DNA of 64,000 nt from UBA7672 sp030824255 (GTDB taxonomy: Bacteria; Pseudomonadota; Alphaproteobacteria; Caulobacterales; Hyphomonadaceae): NCBI GenBank assembly GCA_942493305.1, contig OW818686.1:186001-250000 (forward strand), given 5' to 3'. The notes under the pieces are model-generated. The model was not told the origin of the DNA. It was given only the letters and a program-made list of their open reading frames with translations, and searched no databases. Positions 16,763-25,889 of the stretch are shown here, piece by piece. The stretch's first letter is position 1, and each line of letters starts with the position of its first letter. The position numbers were made by a program, and so were the translations under genes.

Positions 16763-17107
16763 CTAGAACAGGCGCCCGCCAACTGGCGTTGCGATATCTG
16801 GCGTGATCAGCACCACCGCGCCCTCTTCGTCCGGCACGCCCAGCGTCAGCACTTCCGACATGAACTTGCCGATCTGGCGCGACGGGAAGTTCACCACGGC
16901 CATCACGTGCTTCCCGATCAGCGTTTCTGGCGAATAGTATTTGGCGATCTGCGCGGAAGATTTCTTCTCGCCGATATCTGGCCCGAAATCGATGCGCAGC
17001 TTGATGGCCGGCTTGCGCGCCTCCGGAAACGGCTCGGCGGCAACGATCACGCCAACACGTATGTCGACCTTGAGAAAATCATCGAAGCTGATCGTCGGTG
17101 TGGTCAT
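16763..17107 (-). CDS. csaA: CsaA-type tRNA-binding domain protein
   Basis: A 114-residue single-domain OB-fold protein of the Trbp111/CsaA type. It has FDDFLKVDIRVGVIVAAEPFPEARKPA at the N-terminus and ends SEVLTLGVPDEEGAVVLITPD, both diagnostic of CsaA. It probably acts as a tRNA-binding or chaperone-like protein in the cytoplasm. I chose the ATG at 17105-17107; the frame is open 20 codons further but without family resemblance. The length is normal (about 110). It is convergent with the MarR gene without a gap. Confidence 0.93.
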   Translation of the reverse strand: MTTPTISFDDFLKVDIRVGVIVAAEPFPEARKPAIKLRIDFGPDIGEKKSSAQIAKYYSPETLIGKHVMAVVNFPSRQIGKFMSEVLTLGVPDEEGAVVLITPDIATPVGGRLF

Positions 17108-17187
17108 GACGGTTCTCGCAATGCACCCGACCGCGCTAACGGCCGCGCAGCTCCTGCGCAACTGCACGCTTCGTTGAGCCTGCCTCC

Positions 17188-17592
17188 CTAGTCGCAGTTT
17201 CCCGGCGCCGTGAAGAAGCGGTCGCGTGACAGCTGATAAAGCCGATCGCGCTTTGCCGCCTCTGCTGCTGGCCCTTCCGGCATCAGCGCAAGCCCGCGAT
17301 CAATATCCGCCAGCGCGCACTGCGGCGTCGCCACAGTGCCGCTTTGCACAAACACCCCTCGATTGATGCGACGGGCAAAATACACCTGTGCCCTCTGCGC
17401 GTCAGTGATGTCCGTCCGCGCCAGCAACGCCGCAGCAGCCGGCTCCCATTCGGCAAGCTTGTTCGAGGTAAACGCTGCAGTCAGCATCGGCTTGAAGTCC
17501 GCATCGCTCAGCGTGGTAGGCGTCGGCGTCGGCCTCGGCGTTGTACACGCACAAAGACCGAGCGCGAACACCAGCCCAGCAATCGACTTCAT
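17188..17592 (-). CDS. Small hypothetical lipoprotein
   Basis: A 134-residue lipoprotein with signal SIAGLVFALGLCAC followed by a Thr-Pro repeat (PRPTPTPTT). The mature domain is helical: LTAAFTSNKLAEWEPAAAALLA, then AQRAQVYFARRIN, ending in an ALADIDRGLALMP block that looks like a single TPR unit. Two Cys residues near the C-terminus could pair. I chose the ATG at 17590-17592; a longer frame carries no signal. Function unknown. Confidence 0.7.
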   Translation of the reverse strand: MKSIAGLVFALGLCACTTPRPTPTPTTLSDADFKPMLTAAFTSNKLAEWEPAAAALLARTDITDAQRAQVYFARRINRGVFVQSGTVATPQCALADIDRGLALMPEGPAAEAAKRDRLYQLSRDRFFTAPGNCD

Positions 17593-17657
17593 GATTCTCT
17601 CCGCCAGCATCGCCTGCAGATCGCCAGCAATCGCCCGCCAGTTCAATCGTTTTCCGC

Positions 17658-18251
17658 TCAGATCGCGACAAACCCCGCCAGCCTTGCATCCAGCGCGTCG
17701 CGCACGCGCGGCCACTCTTCGCGGATAACGCTGAACCACGCCGTGTCACGCAGCCGCCCATCCGGCCGCACCATATGCGCGCGATGTATGCCCTCGAACG
17801 TCGCGCCGAACCGCGCCATCGCCTTGCACGACCGCTCATTGCGCGCATCCGCCTTCAGCTCTAGGCGATTGAGCCCCAGCACCTCGAAGCCATGCGCCAG
17901 CAACAACCGCTTGCACGAGGGGTTCACTGCGCCCGCCCAGAACGGCTTGGCATACCATGTCCAGCCGATCTCCACCCGCTTGTGTGCCGGCACATAGGCC
18001 AGCAGGCTGGTCGATCCAGCATACGTGCCCGACGCCCTGTCGAGCACCGCATACGTCATCTCCCCAGCTCGCTTCATTTCCCCAAAGCGATGATCGACCC
18101 ACGCATCGAAATCCGTGTTGTCGAGATTGACGTTCGCGAACCGCCACAGATCCGGATCATTCCCAGCCTCCCGCAACGGCTCCCGATGCCGCTCCTCCAG
18201 CGGCTCAAGTCGAACGAATGCGTTCTCGAGGCGGACAGCTTCGATTGTCAT
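17658..18251 (-). CDS. GNAT-family N-acetyltransferase (RimJ/RimL-like)
   Basis: A 197-residue acetyltransferase of the RimJ/RimL-like group that transfers acetyl from acetyl-CoA to an amine. It starts with the group pattern VRLEPLEERHREPLREAG and has the strands YAVLDRASGTYAGSTSLL and RVEIGWTWYAKPFWA. The acetyl-CoA-binding segment follows (NPSCKRLLLAHGFEVLGLNRLELKAD), then RSCKAMARFGATFEGIHRAH. The length is typical. The natural substrate is unknown. It is divergent from the SGNH esterase across 91 bp. Confidence 0.9.
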   Translation of the reverse strand: MTIEAVRLENAFVRLEPLEERHREPLREAGNDPDLWRFANVNLDNTDFDAWVDHRFGEMKRAGEMTYAVLDRASGTYAGSTSLLAYVPAHKRVEIGWTWYAKPFWAGAVNPSCKRLLLAHGFEVLGLNRLELKADARNERSCKAMARFGATFEGIHRAHMVRPDGRLRDTAWFSVIREEWPRVRDALDARLAGFVAI

Positions 18252-18342
18252 GCGCGCGGTCTATCGCGTGACTTGGCCTGCGGCTAGGCACGCGTCGGGC
18301 TTCGGTGTTAGCTCGCGCCATCACCTCCCCGGGGAAAGCGTC

Positions 18343-19191
18343 ATGAACCTCACACGTCTCTGCACGGCGCTCGCCGTCATGGCGCTCGGCGCCTGCGCGC
18401 AGACTCCGTCCGCCGCGCCATCCCTGGCTGGGGCAAAGTATGTCGCCATGGGCTCATCCTTCGCCGCCGGTCCCGGCATCCCCGACTACTACGAGCCGAC
18501 GCCGGCGCCTTGCTACCGCTCCACGCAGAACTACGCACACCAGCTCGCCAGCCGCCTGAAGCTAGATCTCACAGATGTCAGCTGCAGCGGCGCGACCACC
18601 AACCACCTCACCGGTCCGCGCGGCGCCATACCGCCCCAGCTCGACGCGCTCACGCCCGACACGCGCCTCGTCACGCTCACCATCGGCGGCAATGACCTCG
18701 GCTATATCGGCGGCCTCACTGCCGCTTCCTGCGCCGGCCTGATGAAGGAGACCGGCATCGAAGCCGGTTGCTCGCCGCCGATCACGCCGCCCGCCGAAAA
18801 GACTTACGCCGATCTCGCGGCGCGCATGGACGCCGTCGCGAAGGACATCCGCCGCCGCGCACCGCAGGCGCAGCTCGTGTTCGTGGACTATCTCGCCGTG
18901 CTCCCTGAGAACGGAACCTGCGCCTCCACACCGCTAGACGTTTTCCAGGCCGACGGGGCCCGCTACATCGCCCGCCGCCTCGCCGAGATCACGCGCACCG
19001 TCGCCGGCCAGAACAACGCCAGCATCATCACCGCTTCCGAGTTATCGAAAGGCCACGACGCCTGCTCAACCGACCCGTGGATGAACGGCTACCCGCGCCC
19101 GGGAGCGCCTGTCGGCGGCACGATGTATCACCCGAACGCCAAGGGTATGACCGCGGTAGCCGATGCGCTGGAGGCTTTGCTGAAAAGCTAA
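18343..19191 (+). CDS. SGNH/GDSL-family esterase, lipoprotein
   Basis: A 282-residue exported esterase or lipase of the SGNH fold. It has a lipoprotein signal ALAVMALGAC and the family blocks GSSFAAGPG (nucleophile Ser, block I), GATTNHL (block II), TIGGNDLGY (block III Asn), and a C-terminal MYHPNAKGM (block V Asp/His analog HPN). The pattern resembles secreted SEST-type esterases with several Cys residues that could form disulfides. The ATG at 18343 follows a GGGGAAAG ribosome site. The substrate is probably an ester lipid but is unproven. Confidence 0.88.
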   Translation: MNLTRLCTALAVMALGACAQTPSAAPSLAGAKYVAMGSSFAAGPGIPDYYEPTPAPCYRSTQNYAHQLASRLKLDLTDVSCSGATTNHLTGPRGAIPPQLDALTPDTRLVTLTIGGNDLGYIGGLTAASCAGLMKETGIEAGCSPPITPPAEKTYADLAARMDAVAKDIRRRAPQAQLVFVDYLAVLPENGTCASTPLDVFQADGARYIARRLAEITRTVAGQNNASIITASELSKGHDACSTDPWMNGYPRPGAPVGGTMYHPNAKGMTAVADALEALLKS

Positions 19192-19194
19192 GTC

Positions 19195-21192
19195 CTACTC
19201 CGCAGCCTTCGTCAGCGTCTCTTCCACCACCTTTACAACATCGCCCATGATCTGGGTGATCTTGTAATCCTTCGGCGTGTAGACGCGGCGCACGCCCATC
19301 TGCTTCAGCGCGAGCGCATCGGCTTCCGGGATGATCCCACCGACGACCACCGGAATGTCCAGCCCCTTGGCGCGCAGGATACCCAGCGTGTCCTTCACCA
19401 GATCGAGGTGCGAGCCCGAAAGGATCGACAGGCCGACTACATGCGCCTGGCTGTCGATCGCCTGCTGCACGATCTCTTCCGGCGTGAAGCGAATGCCCTC
19501 GTAGATCACGTTCATGCCCGCCGCCCGCGCCCGCGCGGCGATCTGCTCGGACCCGTTCGAGTGACCATCTAGCCCCGGCTTGCCCACCACATAGGTCAGC
19601 GTCCGGCCGAGCTTCTTCGACACGCGCTCGACTTCGCTTTTGACCTGTTCGAGGTCTTCCTCGCCATTAGTCGCGATCACGATCGCAACGCCCGTCGGTC
19701 CGCGATATTCGCCGAACGTCTCGCGCAGGGCGTGGCCCCACTCGCCGACCGTCACGCCCGCTTTCGCCGCCACGATGGACGGGGGCATGATGTTCGCGCC
19801 GCTGGCCGCCGCCGCGCGCAGCTCACCGAGCGCGTTCGCCACGGCCTCTTCGTTGCGCTTGGCGCGCCACGCTTTCAGCTTCGCGATCTGGCGGCCCTCC
19901 GCACTGTGATCGGTCGCCATGATTGACCCGTCGCCGCCGGAGAGCGGGGATGCTTCCGTGGTCTCGTAACGGTTGACGCCGACGACGATCTGGCGGCCGG
20001 CCTCGATCTCCTTCAGGCGCGCGCGCTGGCTTTCGACGAGAGCGGTTTTCATGAAATCGATATTGTCGATCGTGCCGCCAGACGCATCCAGCTTGGCCAG
20101 CATCCCGCGCGCCTGGTCCTTCAGCGCCTCGGTCTTGGCGGTGACGACGTGCGATCCGTCGAACAGGTCTTCGTATTCCAGCAGGTCCGTCTCATAGGCG
20201 AGGATCTGCTGCAGGCGCAGCGACCATTGCTGGTCCCACGGACGCGGCAGGCCGAGCGCCTCGTTCCACGCCGGCAGCTGCAGCGCGCGGCAACGCGCCC
20301 GCTTCGACAGCGTCACGGCCAGCGCCTCGATGAGAATGCGATAAACGTTGTTCTCCGGCTGCGGCTCGGTCAGGCCCAGCGAGTTCACCTGCACGCCATA
20401 GCGAAACATCAGCGCGCGCGTATCCGTCACGCCATAGCGCTCGCGGCCAATCTCTTCCCAGAGATCCACGAACGCCCGCATCTTGCACATCTCGGTGACG
20501 AACCGCACGCCCGCGTTCACGAAGAACGAGATGCGCGAGAATACCGTCGTGAAATCCTTTTCGGGCACCTGGCCCCCGGCCTTCACCGTGTCGAGCACGG
20601 CGCACGCCGTCGCCAGCGCAAACGCCAGCTCCTGCTCCGGCGTCGCGCCCGCTTCCTGCAGGTGATACGAGCAGACGTTCAGTGGATTCCACTTCGGCGT
20701 TTCGGTATAACACCAAGCTACCATGTCGCCGATCAGCCGCATCGAGGGCTTGGGCGGAAACACATACGTGCCGCGCGACAGGTATTCCTTGATGATGTCG
20801 TTCTGTGTCGTGCCCTGCAGCTTCTTGCGATCGCAGCCCTGCTCGTCCGCCAGCGCCACATAAAGCGATAGCAACCACGCCGCCGGCGCGTTGATCGTCA
20901 TCGAGGTGTTCATCTCCTCGACCTTGATCTGGTCAAACAGCGCCCGCATGTCGCCGAGGTGGCCGACAGGCACGCCCACCTTGCCGACTTCGCCCCGCGC
21001 GAGAACGTGATCAGAATCGTACGCCGTCTGCGTCGGCAGGTCGAAGGCGATCGACAGCCCCGTCTGACCCTTGGCCAGGTTTCCCCGGTAGAGCTTGTTG
21101 CTCTCCTCCGCCGTGGAATGGCCCGCATAAGTGCGGAAGATCCACGGCTTGTCGGGATCGTGCTGGAACTGGGTGGCGCCGGTATCAGCCAT
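19195..21192 (-). CDS. ecm: Ethylmalonyl-CoA mutase (MeaA-type)
   Basis: A 665-residue B12-dependent acyl-CoA mutase in one chain. The N-terminal mutase domain begins FQHDPDKPWIFRTYAGHSTAEESN and contains GLSIAFDLPTQTAYDSDH, INAPAAWLLSLYVALA, FFVNAGVRFVTEMCKMRAF, LALQLPAWN-like RALQLPAWNEALG and HVVTAKTEAL. The C-terminal B12-binding domain has GLDGHSNGSEQIA (about residue 540, DGHSNG), SILSGSHLDLVK and VVVGGIIPEAD. The MeaA-like IFRTYAG start and the presence of ccr nearby point to the ethylmalonyl-CoA mutase rather than methylmalonyl-CoA mutase. The reaction is (2R)-ethylmalonyl-CoA to methylsuccinyl-CoA. I chose the ATG at 21190-21192. Confidence 0.9.
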   Translation of the reverse strand: MADTGATQFQHDPDKPWIFRTYAGHSTAEESNKLYRGNLAKGQTGLSIAFDLPTQTAYDSDHVLARGEVGKVGVPVGHLGDMRALFDQIKVEEMNTSMTINAPAAWLLSLYVALADEQGCDRKKLQGTTQNDIIKEYLSRGTYVFPPKPSMRLIGDMVAWCYTETPKWNPLNVCSYHLQEAGATPEQELAFALATACAVLDTVKAGGQVPEKDFTTVFSRISFFVNAGVRFVTEMCKMRAFVDLWEEIGRERYGVTDTRALMFRYGVQVNSLGLTEPQPENNVYRILIEALAVTLSKRARCRALQLPAWNEALGLPRPWDQQWSLRLQQILAYETDLLEYEDLFDGSHVVTAKTEALKDQARGMLAKLDASGGTIDNIDFMKTALVESQRARLKEIEAGRQIVVGVNRYETTEASPLSGGDGSIMATDHSAEGRQIAKLKAWRAKRNEEAVANALGELRAAAASGANIMPPSIVAAKAGVTVGEWGHALRETFGEYRGPTGVAIVIATNGEEDLEQVKSEVERVSKKLGRTLTYVVGKPGLDGHSNGSEQIAARARAAGMNVIYEGIRFTPEEIVQQAIDSQAHVVGLSILSGSHLDLVKDTLGILRAKGLDIPVVVGGIIPEADALALKQMGVRRVYTPKDYKITQIMGDVVKVVEETLTKAAE

Positions 21193-21422
21193 TTCAGGCC
21201 CTTGTTGCGAGTGCGAAGGCACAAAACTGCAAACCGCGAGCCGAAGCAAGCGGGAGCGGCAAAGTCCTGCCTCGTGCGGCGATAAGACCCCCGCCCGCAT
21301 TGCGCCAATCAAACCTCGCTTTTTCGAGAAAAGCCAGCGCCCGCCTGATCCGCTTTCCCCCAGCGCGCCGCATTACCCTGTGAGAGGGCCACGTCGCTGG
21401 CCCGCCGGACCAGGGGACGCCA

Positions 21423-22697
21423 ATGAAAGCCCGCACCAAACGCAATCTCGCGATCAGCGCCGTGGCGCTCGCAGCCGTCGTCGTCGCCTGCTCCAACGAG
21501 ACGACCAGCCAGGCCGCCCTTGACGCCGGCCAGCAGGTGCTCAACGCGGTTCCCGCCGCTTCTGCCGACGCCCAGACGTCCACAGCCAAACCGGCAAAGC
21601 CGAGCGGCCCGGCCAAGGCGCTGCCAAAAGGGGTCTATCAGCTCCAGCTGGTGAAGATCCCTGATCCGACCGGCCGCATGAACTCGTCCGTCTCCGCCCG
21701 CGCGCTTGTGCCCCCCGGCTGGACGACCGAAGGCGGCACGATCTGGCCCGCCGAAGCCGCGCAAGAATGCTCCGAATACGCAACCTATGCGTGGGCCGCC
21801 ACGTCGGCAGACGGCAAGTCGAGCTTCGAGCTCATCCCGACGCAGATGTGGAGCGCCAGCAATACGATGCAGCTGCCCTGCATGTATGGGGAGTTTCAGG
21901 ATCTGCAGTCGTACTTCCGGGCCTACATCCAGCAGAACGTTCCCAGCGCGTCGAACTTCCAGTACCGCCAGCGCCCCGACCTGCTTGAGCCGCAACGCGC
22001 CGACATCGACTTCATGTCCCGCCTCATGCAGCAATCTCCGAACACCAAATTCTGGCCGGATGGGGGAGAGCTCTCCTTCACGTTCAATGACAACGGCACG
22101 CAGAAGAAAGGCGTCATTGGCGGCACCGGCAGGTTTTACCTTAACCAGTTCGGCAATCCGATGGGCGGCGCCCCGCTGATGTCGTTGAATGGCGGCACGA
22201 ACTACGTATATGCGGCGAGCTTCCCTGTCGCCGAGTTCGATGCCCAACTTGTCGAGGTAATCCGCAAGTCGGTGAAGCCGGACTACACTTGGCTCTACAA
22301 TTACTCCGAATTCGGGCTTCGACTGTCGCAACAGAAGACCGGTCAGGTGAAACAGCGCGCCGATCAGATCGTCGCTGCCGGCTACGCCCTGACTCGCGCC
22401 ACGATCGAGCGCAACCAGGCAGCGGGCAACGCCGCGGTCGCTGCCTCCAAGGCCTATGCCGATGCGCCAGTCACATCAGGCGGATCGGACGACCGCTCGC
22501 AACGCGAACGCATCGAAAGCATTCGCGGCGTCGAGACCTATGACGATCCGCTCTACGGCGGCACCGTCCAGCTCGACAACACCTACGACCACGCTTGGCG
22601 CGTCCAGAACAATGACAGCTACATCCTGACCAACGACCCCAACTTCAATCCGGGCTCCTACAACATCGACGCCCAGCAACTGTCAGTCACACGCTAG
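21423..22697 (+). CDS. Large secreted lipoprotein of unknown function
   Basis: A 424-residue lipoprotein with signal ISAVALAAVVVAC (lipid Cys at about 23). A low-complexity Ala/Ser/Thr/Pro/Lys linker (about 45-65) is followed by a soluble domain with many aromatic beta patterns (GVYQLQLVKIPDPTG, MWSASNTMQLPCMYG, YNYSEFGLRLSQ). It also contains a coiled-coil-like helix (residues about 300-335, KQRADQIVAAGYALTRAT). The C-terminus ends in a Tyr/Asp/Asn-rich tail. No family is recognised. It is divergent from ecm across 230 bp. Confidence 0.75.
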   Translation: MKARTKRNLAISAVALAAVVVACSNETTSQAALDAGQQVLNAVPAASADAQTSTAKPAKPSGPAKALPKGVYQLQLVKIPDPTGRMNSSVSARALVPPGWTTEGGTIWPAEAAQECSEYATYAWAATSADGKSSFELIPTQMWSASNTMQLPCMYGEFQDLQSYFRAYIQQNVPSASNFQYRQRPDLLEPQRADIDFMSRLMQQSPNTKFWPDGGELSFTFNDNGTQKKGVIGGTGRFYLNQFGNPMGGAPLMSLNGGTNYVYAASFPVAEFDAQLVEVIRKSVKPDYTWLYNYSEFGLRLSQQKTGQVKQRADQIVAAGYALTRATIERNQAAGNAAVAASKAYADAPVTSGGSDDRSQRERIESIRGVETYDDPLYGGTVQLDNTYDHAWRVQNNDSYILTNDPNFNPGSYNIDAQQLSVTR

Positions 22698-22752
22698 ACA
22701 CGCCGAAATAGTCCTGCCGCACCGAAGCTGGGGAAATTGGCGGTCGCGCAGC

Positions 22753-23244
22753 CTAACCGCGCGCCGCCTTCGGCCGGTTGGTCCACGCAGGCAGCAGGGG
22801 CTGCGCCCCGCTCATATGCGCCGCGCGCGCCAGCTCCGCTGCATCCGGCTTCCCGCAATGCATCGCTGCCCGCCACGCCTGCATATGCGTGGGAATGTCT
22901 TCAAGGTTCAGCGGCGGCCGGTAATACCAGCGCAGCAGTGTCTCCAGTTCGCGCCTGTCGCGCATCTCGGGAACCACCAGCACCAGCGCATGTGTCGCCC
23001 CACGCGCCTTCGCCGCGTCCAGCTGGTGATGCCCCGCAAAGCGCCGGCTCAGCTTCGATGTCTGGCCCGCATAATGGATGACAGCCCCCGCCTCATCATG
23101 CCCCATCAGGTAGACGCACGGCAGGCCGAAGAAGCGCGTCTCGTCGAACGCGACGGCCGCAAACATCTCGCCGAGGATTTCGATCCGCTGTTCCACCACC
23201 GATCCCGAATCAATCGCATCGAGCCTGCCCCCGATCACCGGCAT
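22753..23244 (-). CDS. GIY-YIG nuclease-like domain protein
   Basis: A 163-residue protein with a GIY-YIG-like core: PCVYLMGHD (GIY replaced by VYL), HYAGQTSKLSRRFAGHH (YIG replaced by HYAGQT, catalytic Arg in SRRF), and a later ETLLRWYYRPPLN helix. The key Tyr, Arg and Glu equivalents appear to be present. Standalone GIY-YIG proteins of unclear role are common in bacteria; nuclease activity is not assured. An N-terminal region of about 30 residues precedes the core. I chose the ATG at 23242-23244 because the longer frame overlaps the divergent esterase gene. Confidence 0.6.
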   Translation of the reverse strand: MPVIGGRLDAIDSGSVVEQRIEILGEMFAAVAFDETRFFGLPCVYLMGHDEAGAVIHYAGQTSKLSRRFAGHHQLDAAKARGATHALVLVVPEMRDRRELETLLRWYYRPPLNLEDIPTHMQAWRAAMHCGKPDAAELARAAHMSGAQPLLPAWTNRPKAARG

Positions 23245-23339
23245 TTGCACGCCAGCCTCACCCAACGGCGCCGCTTGCCCCTTCCATCCACCGAGCGCAC
23301 CTTCCCAATACCGGCCGCCAGAGCCTGACAGGAGACGCC

Positions 23340-24908
23340 ATGAAACGCCTGATGCTCGCGCTCGCGCTGGCCCTCGCCAGCTGCACCGCCGCACCGACGG
23401 CCTCCGACCCAAGCATCGCAACAATCGACACCGGACGCCTGCAGGCGCTTCAGGCCAGGGGCGTGCTCGCCTTCAAGGGCATCCCCTACGCAGCCCCGCC
23501 CGTCGGCGCCCTGCGCTGGAAGCCGCCAGCCGGGCCCGCAAAATGGGATGGCGTCCGCAACGCCACGCAGTACGGCGACATCTGCACCCAGAAGATGCCC
23601 AATCCCGACAACGGCATCGGCCAGTATCCCGCCAGCGAGGACTGCCTTACCCTCAACGTCTTCACGCAAGACCTCTCTCACACCGCAAAGCGCCCGGTCA
23701 TGGTATGGATCCATGGCGGCGGCTTCGTGAATGGCTCGGGCAGCGCCGAACTCTATGACGGCTCGGAGTTCGCAAAGCGCGGCGTCGTGCTCGTCTCGAT
23801 CAACTATCGCCTCGGCCGCTTTGGCGCTTTCGCACATCCGCTGCTGACCGCCGAAGCCAATGGCGGCCCCGTCGCCAATTACGGCATGCTCGACATGATC
23901 GCCTCGCTCGAATGGGTGAAGCGCAACATCGCGGCTTTCGGGGGGGACGCCAGCAACGTCACAATCTTTGGTGAAAGCGCCGGCGGCATGGCCGTGCAGA
24001 AGCTGATGACCTCGCCTAGCGCGCGCGGCCTCTTCCACAAGGTCATCGTGCAATCGGGCGCCGGCCGCGAGAACACGCTGCTGCTCGACAAGCCCAATCC
24101 CCGCGGCCTTGCCTCCGCCCACGACGACGGCGTCGCCTTCATCAAGTCGATCGGCGCGGATCCGAAATCCGCCGACGATCTCCGCGCGATCCCAGCCAAC
24201 ACAATTCTCAACGCCGGCGACCCTTCAACCCTCGCCGGCGGCGGTCCGATCATCGACGGAAAGATCCTTCCCACAACCATCATGCAGGCCTTCGCGTCAG
24301 GCAGCCACGCCAAGGTTCCCTACCTCGTCGGCTACAACAGCGCCGAATTTCCCTCGAAACCTGAAGACGTCGACGCCTCCCTCAAGCGCACCCTCGGCGC
24401 ATCGACGGTTGAACTTCCGCAACTCGTCGCAACCTATCCCGACACCGACGACATGGCTGCCCGAATCGTCGGCGACATCGTGTTCGCCGAACCCGCCCGC
24501 ACCCTCGCCGGCATACACGCGACGACAGGCCAACCAACCTTCCTTTACCGCTTCGACATTCTCTCGCCGTCCATCCAGAGCCGCTACAAAGGCATGCCCC
24601 ACGCCCAGGAACGGCAATACGTTTTCAACACCCTCCACACCTCGCCCTACGCGACAGACGCCAACGATCAGGTGCAGGCAGATTTCGCAACAGCTTACTG
24701 GGTAAACTTCGCCAGGACAGGCGACCCCAACGGCGCCGGCCTCCCGTCATGGCCGCGCTATGCGACCGCCAGCGATCAACTGCTGGATTTTACAAACTCC
24801 GGTCCCGTCGCAAAAACATCGCCGCACAAGGCCCGCTGGGACGCTATGACAATGCGCTACGAGGACGTAGTCATCTGCACGGCCGACTGCGATCGCGGGA
24901 GGAACTAG
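23340..24908 (+). CDS. Type-B carboxylesterase, lipoprotein
   Basis: A 522-residue exported carboxylesterase of the cholinesterase family. It has a lipoprotein signal (ALALALASC). The type-B pattern follows: FKGIPYAAPPVGALRWKPP, EDCLTLNVFT, VMVWIHGGGFVNGSG (oxyanion), then FGESAGGMAV with the catalytic Ser near 212. A likely Glu is in GYNSAEF and a likely His in GMPHAQERQYVF. The length is usual. The start ATG at 23340 is preceded by GGAGACGCC. It is convergent with the next hydrolase with a 4-nt gap. Confidence 0.92.
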   Translation: MKRLMLALALALASCTAAPTASDPSIATIDTGRLQALQARGVLAFKGIPYAAPPVGALRWKPPAGPAKWDGVRNATQYGDICTQKMPNPDNGIGQYPASEDCLTLNVFTQDLSHTAKRPVMVWIHGGGFVNGSGSAELYDGSEFAKRGVVLVSINYRLGRFGAFAHPLLTAEANGGPVANYGMLDMIASLEWVKRNIAAFGGDASNVTIFGESAGGMAVQKLMTSPSARGLFHKVIVQSGAGRENTLLLDKPNPRGLASAHDDGVAFIKSIGADPKSADDLRAIPANTILNAGDPSTLAGGGPIIDGKILPTTIMQAFASGSHAKVPYLVGYNSAEFPSKPEDVDASLKRTLGASTVELPQLVATYPDTDDMAARIVGDIVFAEPARTLAGIHATTGQPTFLYRFDILSPSIQSRYKGMPHAQERQYVFNTLHTSPYATDANDQVQADFATAYWVNFARTGDPNGAGLPSWPRYATASDQLLDFTNSGPVAKTSPHKARWDAMTMRYEDVVICTADCDRGRN

Positions 24909-24912
24909 ACCA

Positions 24913-25833
24913 CTACCGCGTGAGTTGCTCGCTGACCCACCCCGCCGCCCGCGCGATCACCTCGTCGACATGGTTCACGCCCGCGCGGTCGGTCATGTAG
25001 TGGTCGCGCCCCTCATACTCCCAGTAGGTGAGATGGGTCCGCCCGAAACCGACCAGTATGTCACGCGTCGCACGACCCGCGGCGACCGGCGCCGAGAGAT
25101 CCGTCTCTCCCTGTATCAGCAGGATCGGCGTGCTCGTCTTCAACAGCTCCAGTGCAAGCACCTTGTCGAAGAACTCCGCATAGTAGTTCGCGCTGAGCCC
25201 GCTGAATGCCGGCGCGTTCTCGGGATCACTGCGGATTGCCTCGAACATCGGCGCCACCTGCGCGCGCGCCGGTGGCGGCATCCCATCGAGGATCATTTGC
25301 GACAGCGGTAATCCAAGCCCGCTTGAGAAAATCACGACCGCATCCGCATCTGGCAACATCGGCGCCAGCAGCGCCATCACGCCGCCGCCCTCCGATCCGC
25401 CCATGATGACCAGCTCGCCCGACCACCATGTCTCCTTGCGCAACTCAGCAACGACCGCCGCGAAATCATTCGCGCGTCCCTGAAGGCGATGCCCCTTCAC
25501 ATGCGCCTCGGGGCAATTTTCCATCTGCCCGACGCCGGCATTCTTCAGCGCAGGATCGCTCGCCGAGACGCCATACTTTTCCACCATGACGGAGACAAAA
25601 CCCGGCGTCAGCGCGCGCCATTTCGGCATGTTCTGATTGATGGCAGCCGGCCCGCAGCCCGACCCCTGCGACAGCATCAGAACGCCCTGCTTCGGCGAAC
25701 CGTCGCGGCCGTTCATCAGCCATTCGATCTGCGTGCCATCCGCGCGCAGCGTGTGCCGCGTCACTGTTTCAGAAGGTTGGGGCGCGCTCGCACACGCGCC
25801 GGCAAACAGGACAAAAACCGCCAGCCACTTCAT
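24913..25833 (-). CDS. Alpha/beta-hydrolase, lipoprotein
   Basis: A 306-residue exported hydrolase with a lipoprotein signal (VFVLFAGAC). The nucleophile elbow is GGSEGGG, with the likely acid in GETDLS and His in GRDHYM. An oxyanion motif SQGSGCGP lies early. The pattern resembles acyl-CoA thioester or peptidase S9-like hydrolases, but the substrate is unknown. I chose the ATG at 25831-25833; a longer frame has no cleaner signal. Together with its convergent neighbour and others, this gives five serine hydrolases within 18 kb (18.3-34.8 kb). Confidence 0.82.
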   Translation of the reverse strand: MKWLAVFVLFAGACASAPQPSETVTRHTLRADGTQIEWLMNGRDGSPKQGVLMLSQGSGCGPAAINQNMPKWRALTPGFVSVMVEKYGVSASDPALKNAGVGQMENCPEAHVKGHRLQGRANDFAAVVAELRKETWWSGELVIMGGSEGGGVMALLAPMLPDADAVVIFSSGLGLPLSQMILDGMPPPARAQVAPMFEAIRSDPENAPAFSGLSANYYAEFFDKVLALELLKTSTPILLIQGETDLSAPVAAGRATRDILVGFGRTHLTYWEYEGRDHYMTDRAGVNHVDEVIARAAGWVSEQLTR

Positions 25834-25889
25834 CGCAATCCATCCCTGATCCGGCAGCGTTCCTGCCAACGGATCAAGGCATGATTGCG

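Noticed and set aside
21193..21422. The TTGC/GCAA operator pair upstream of ecm
   Set aside because: Only scattered half-sites and one ATTG-CGC-CAAT palindrome are seen; they do not match the ccr pair.
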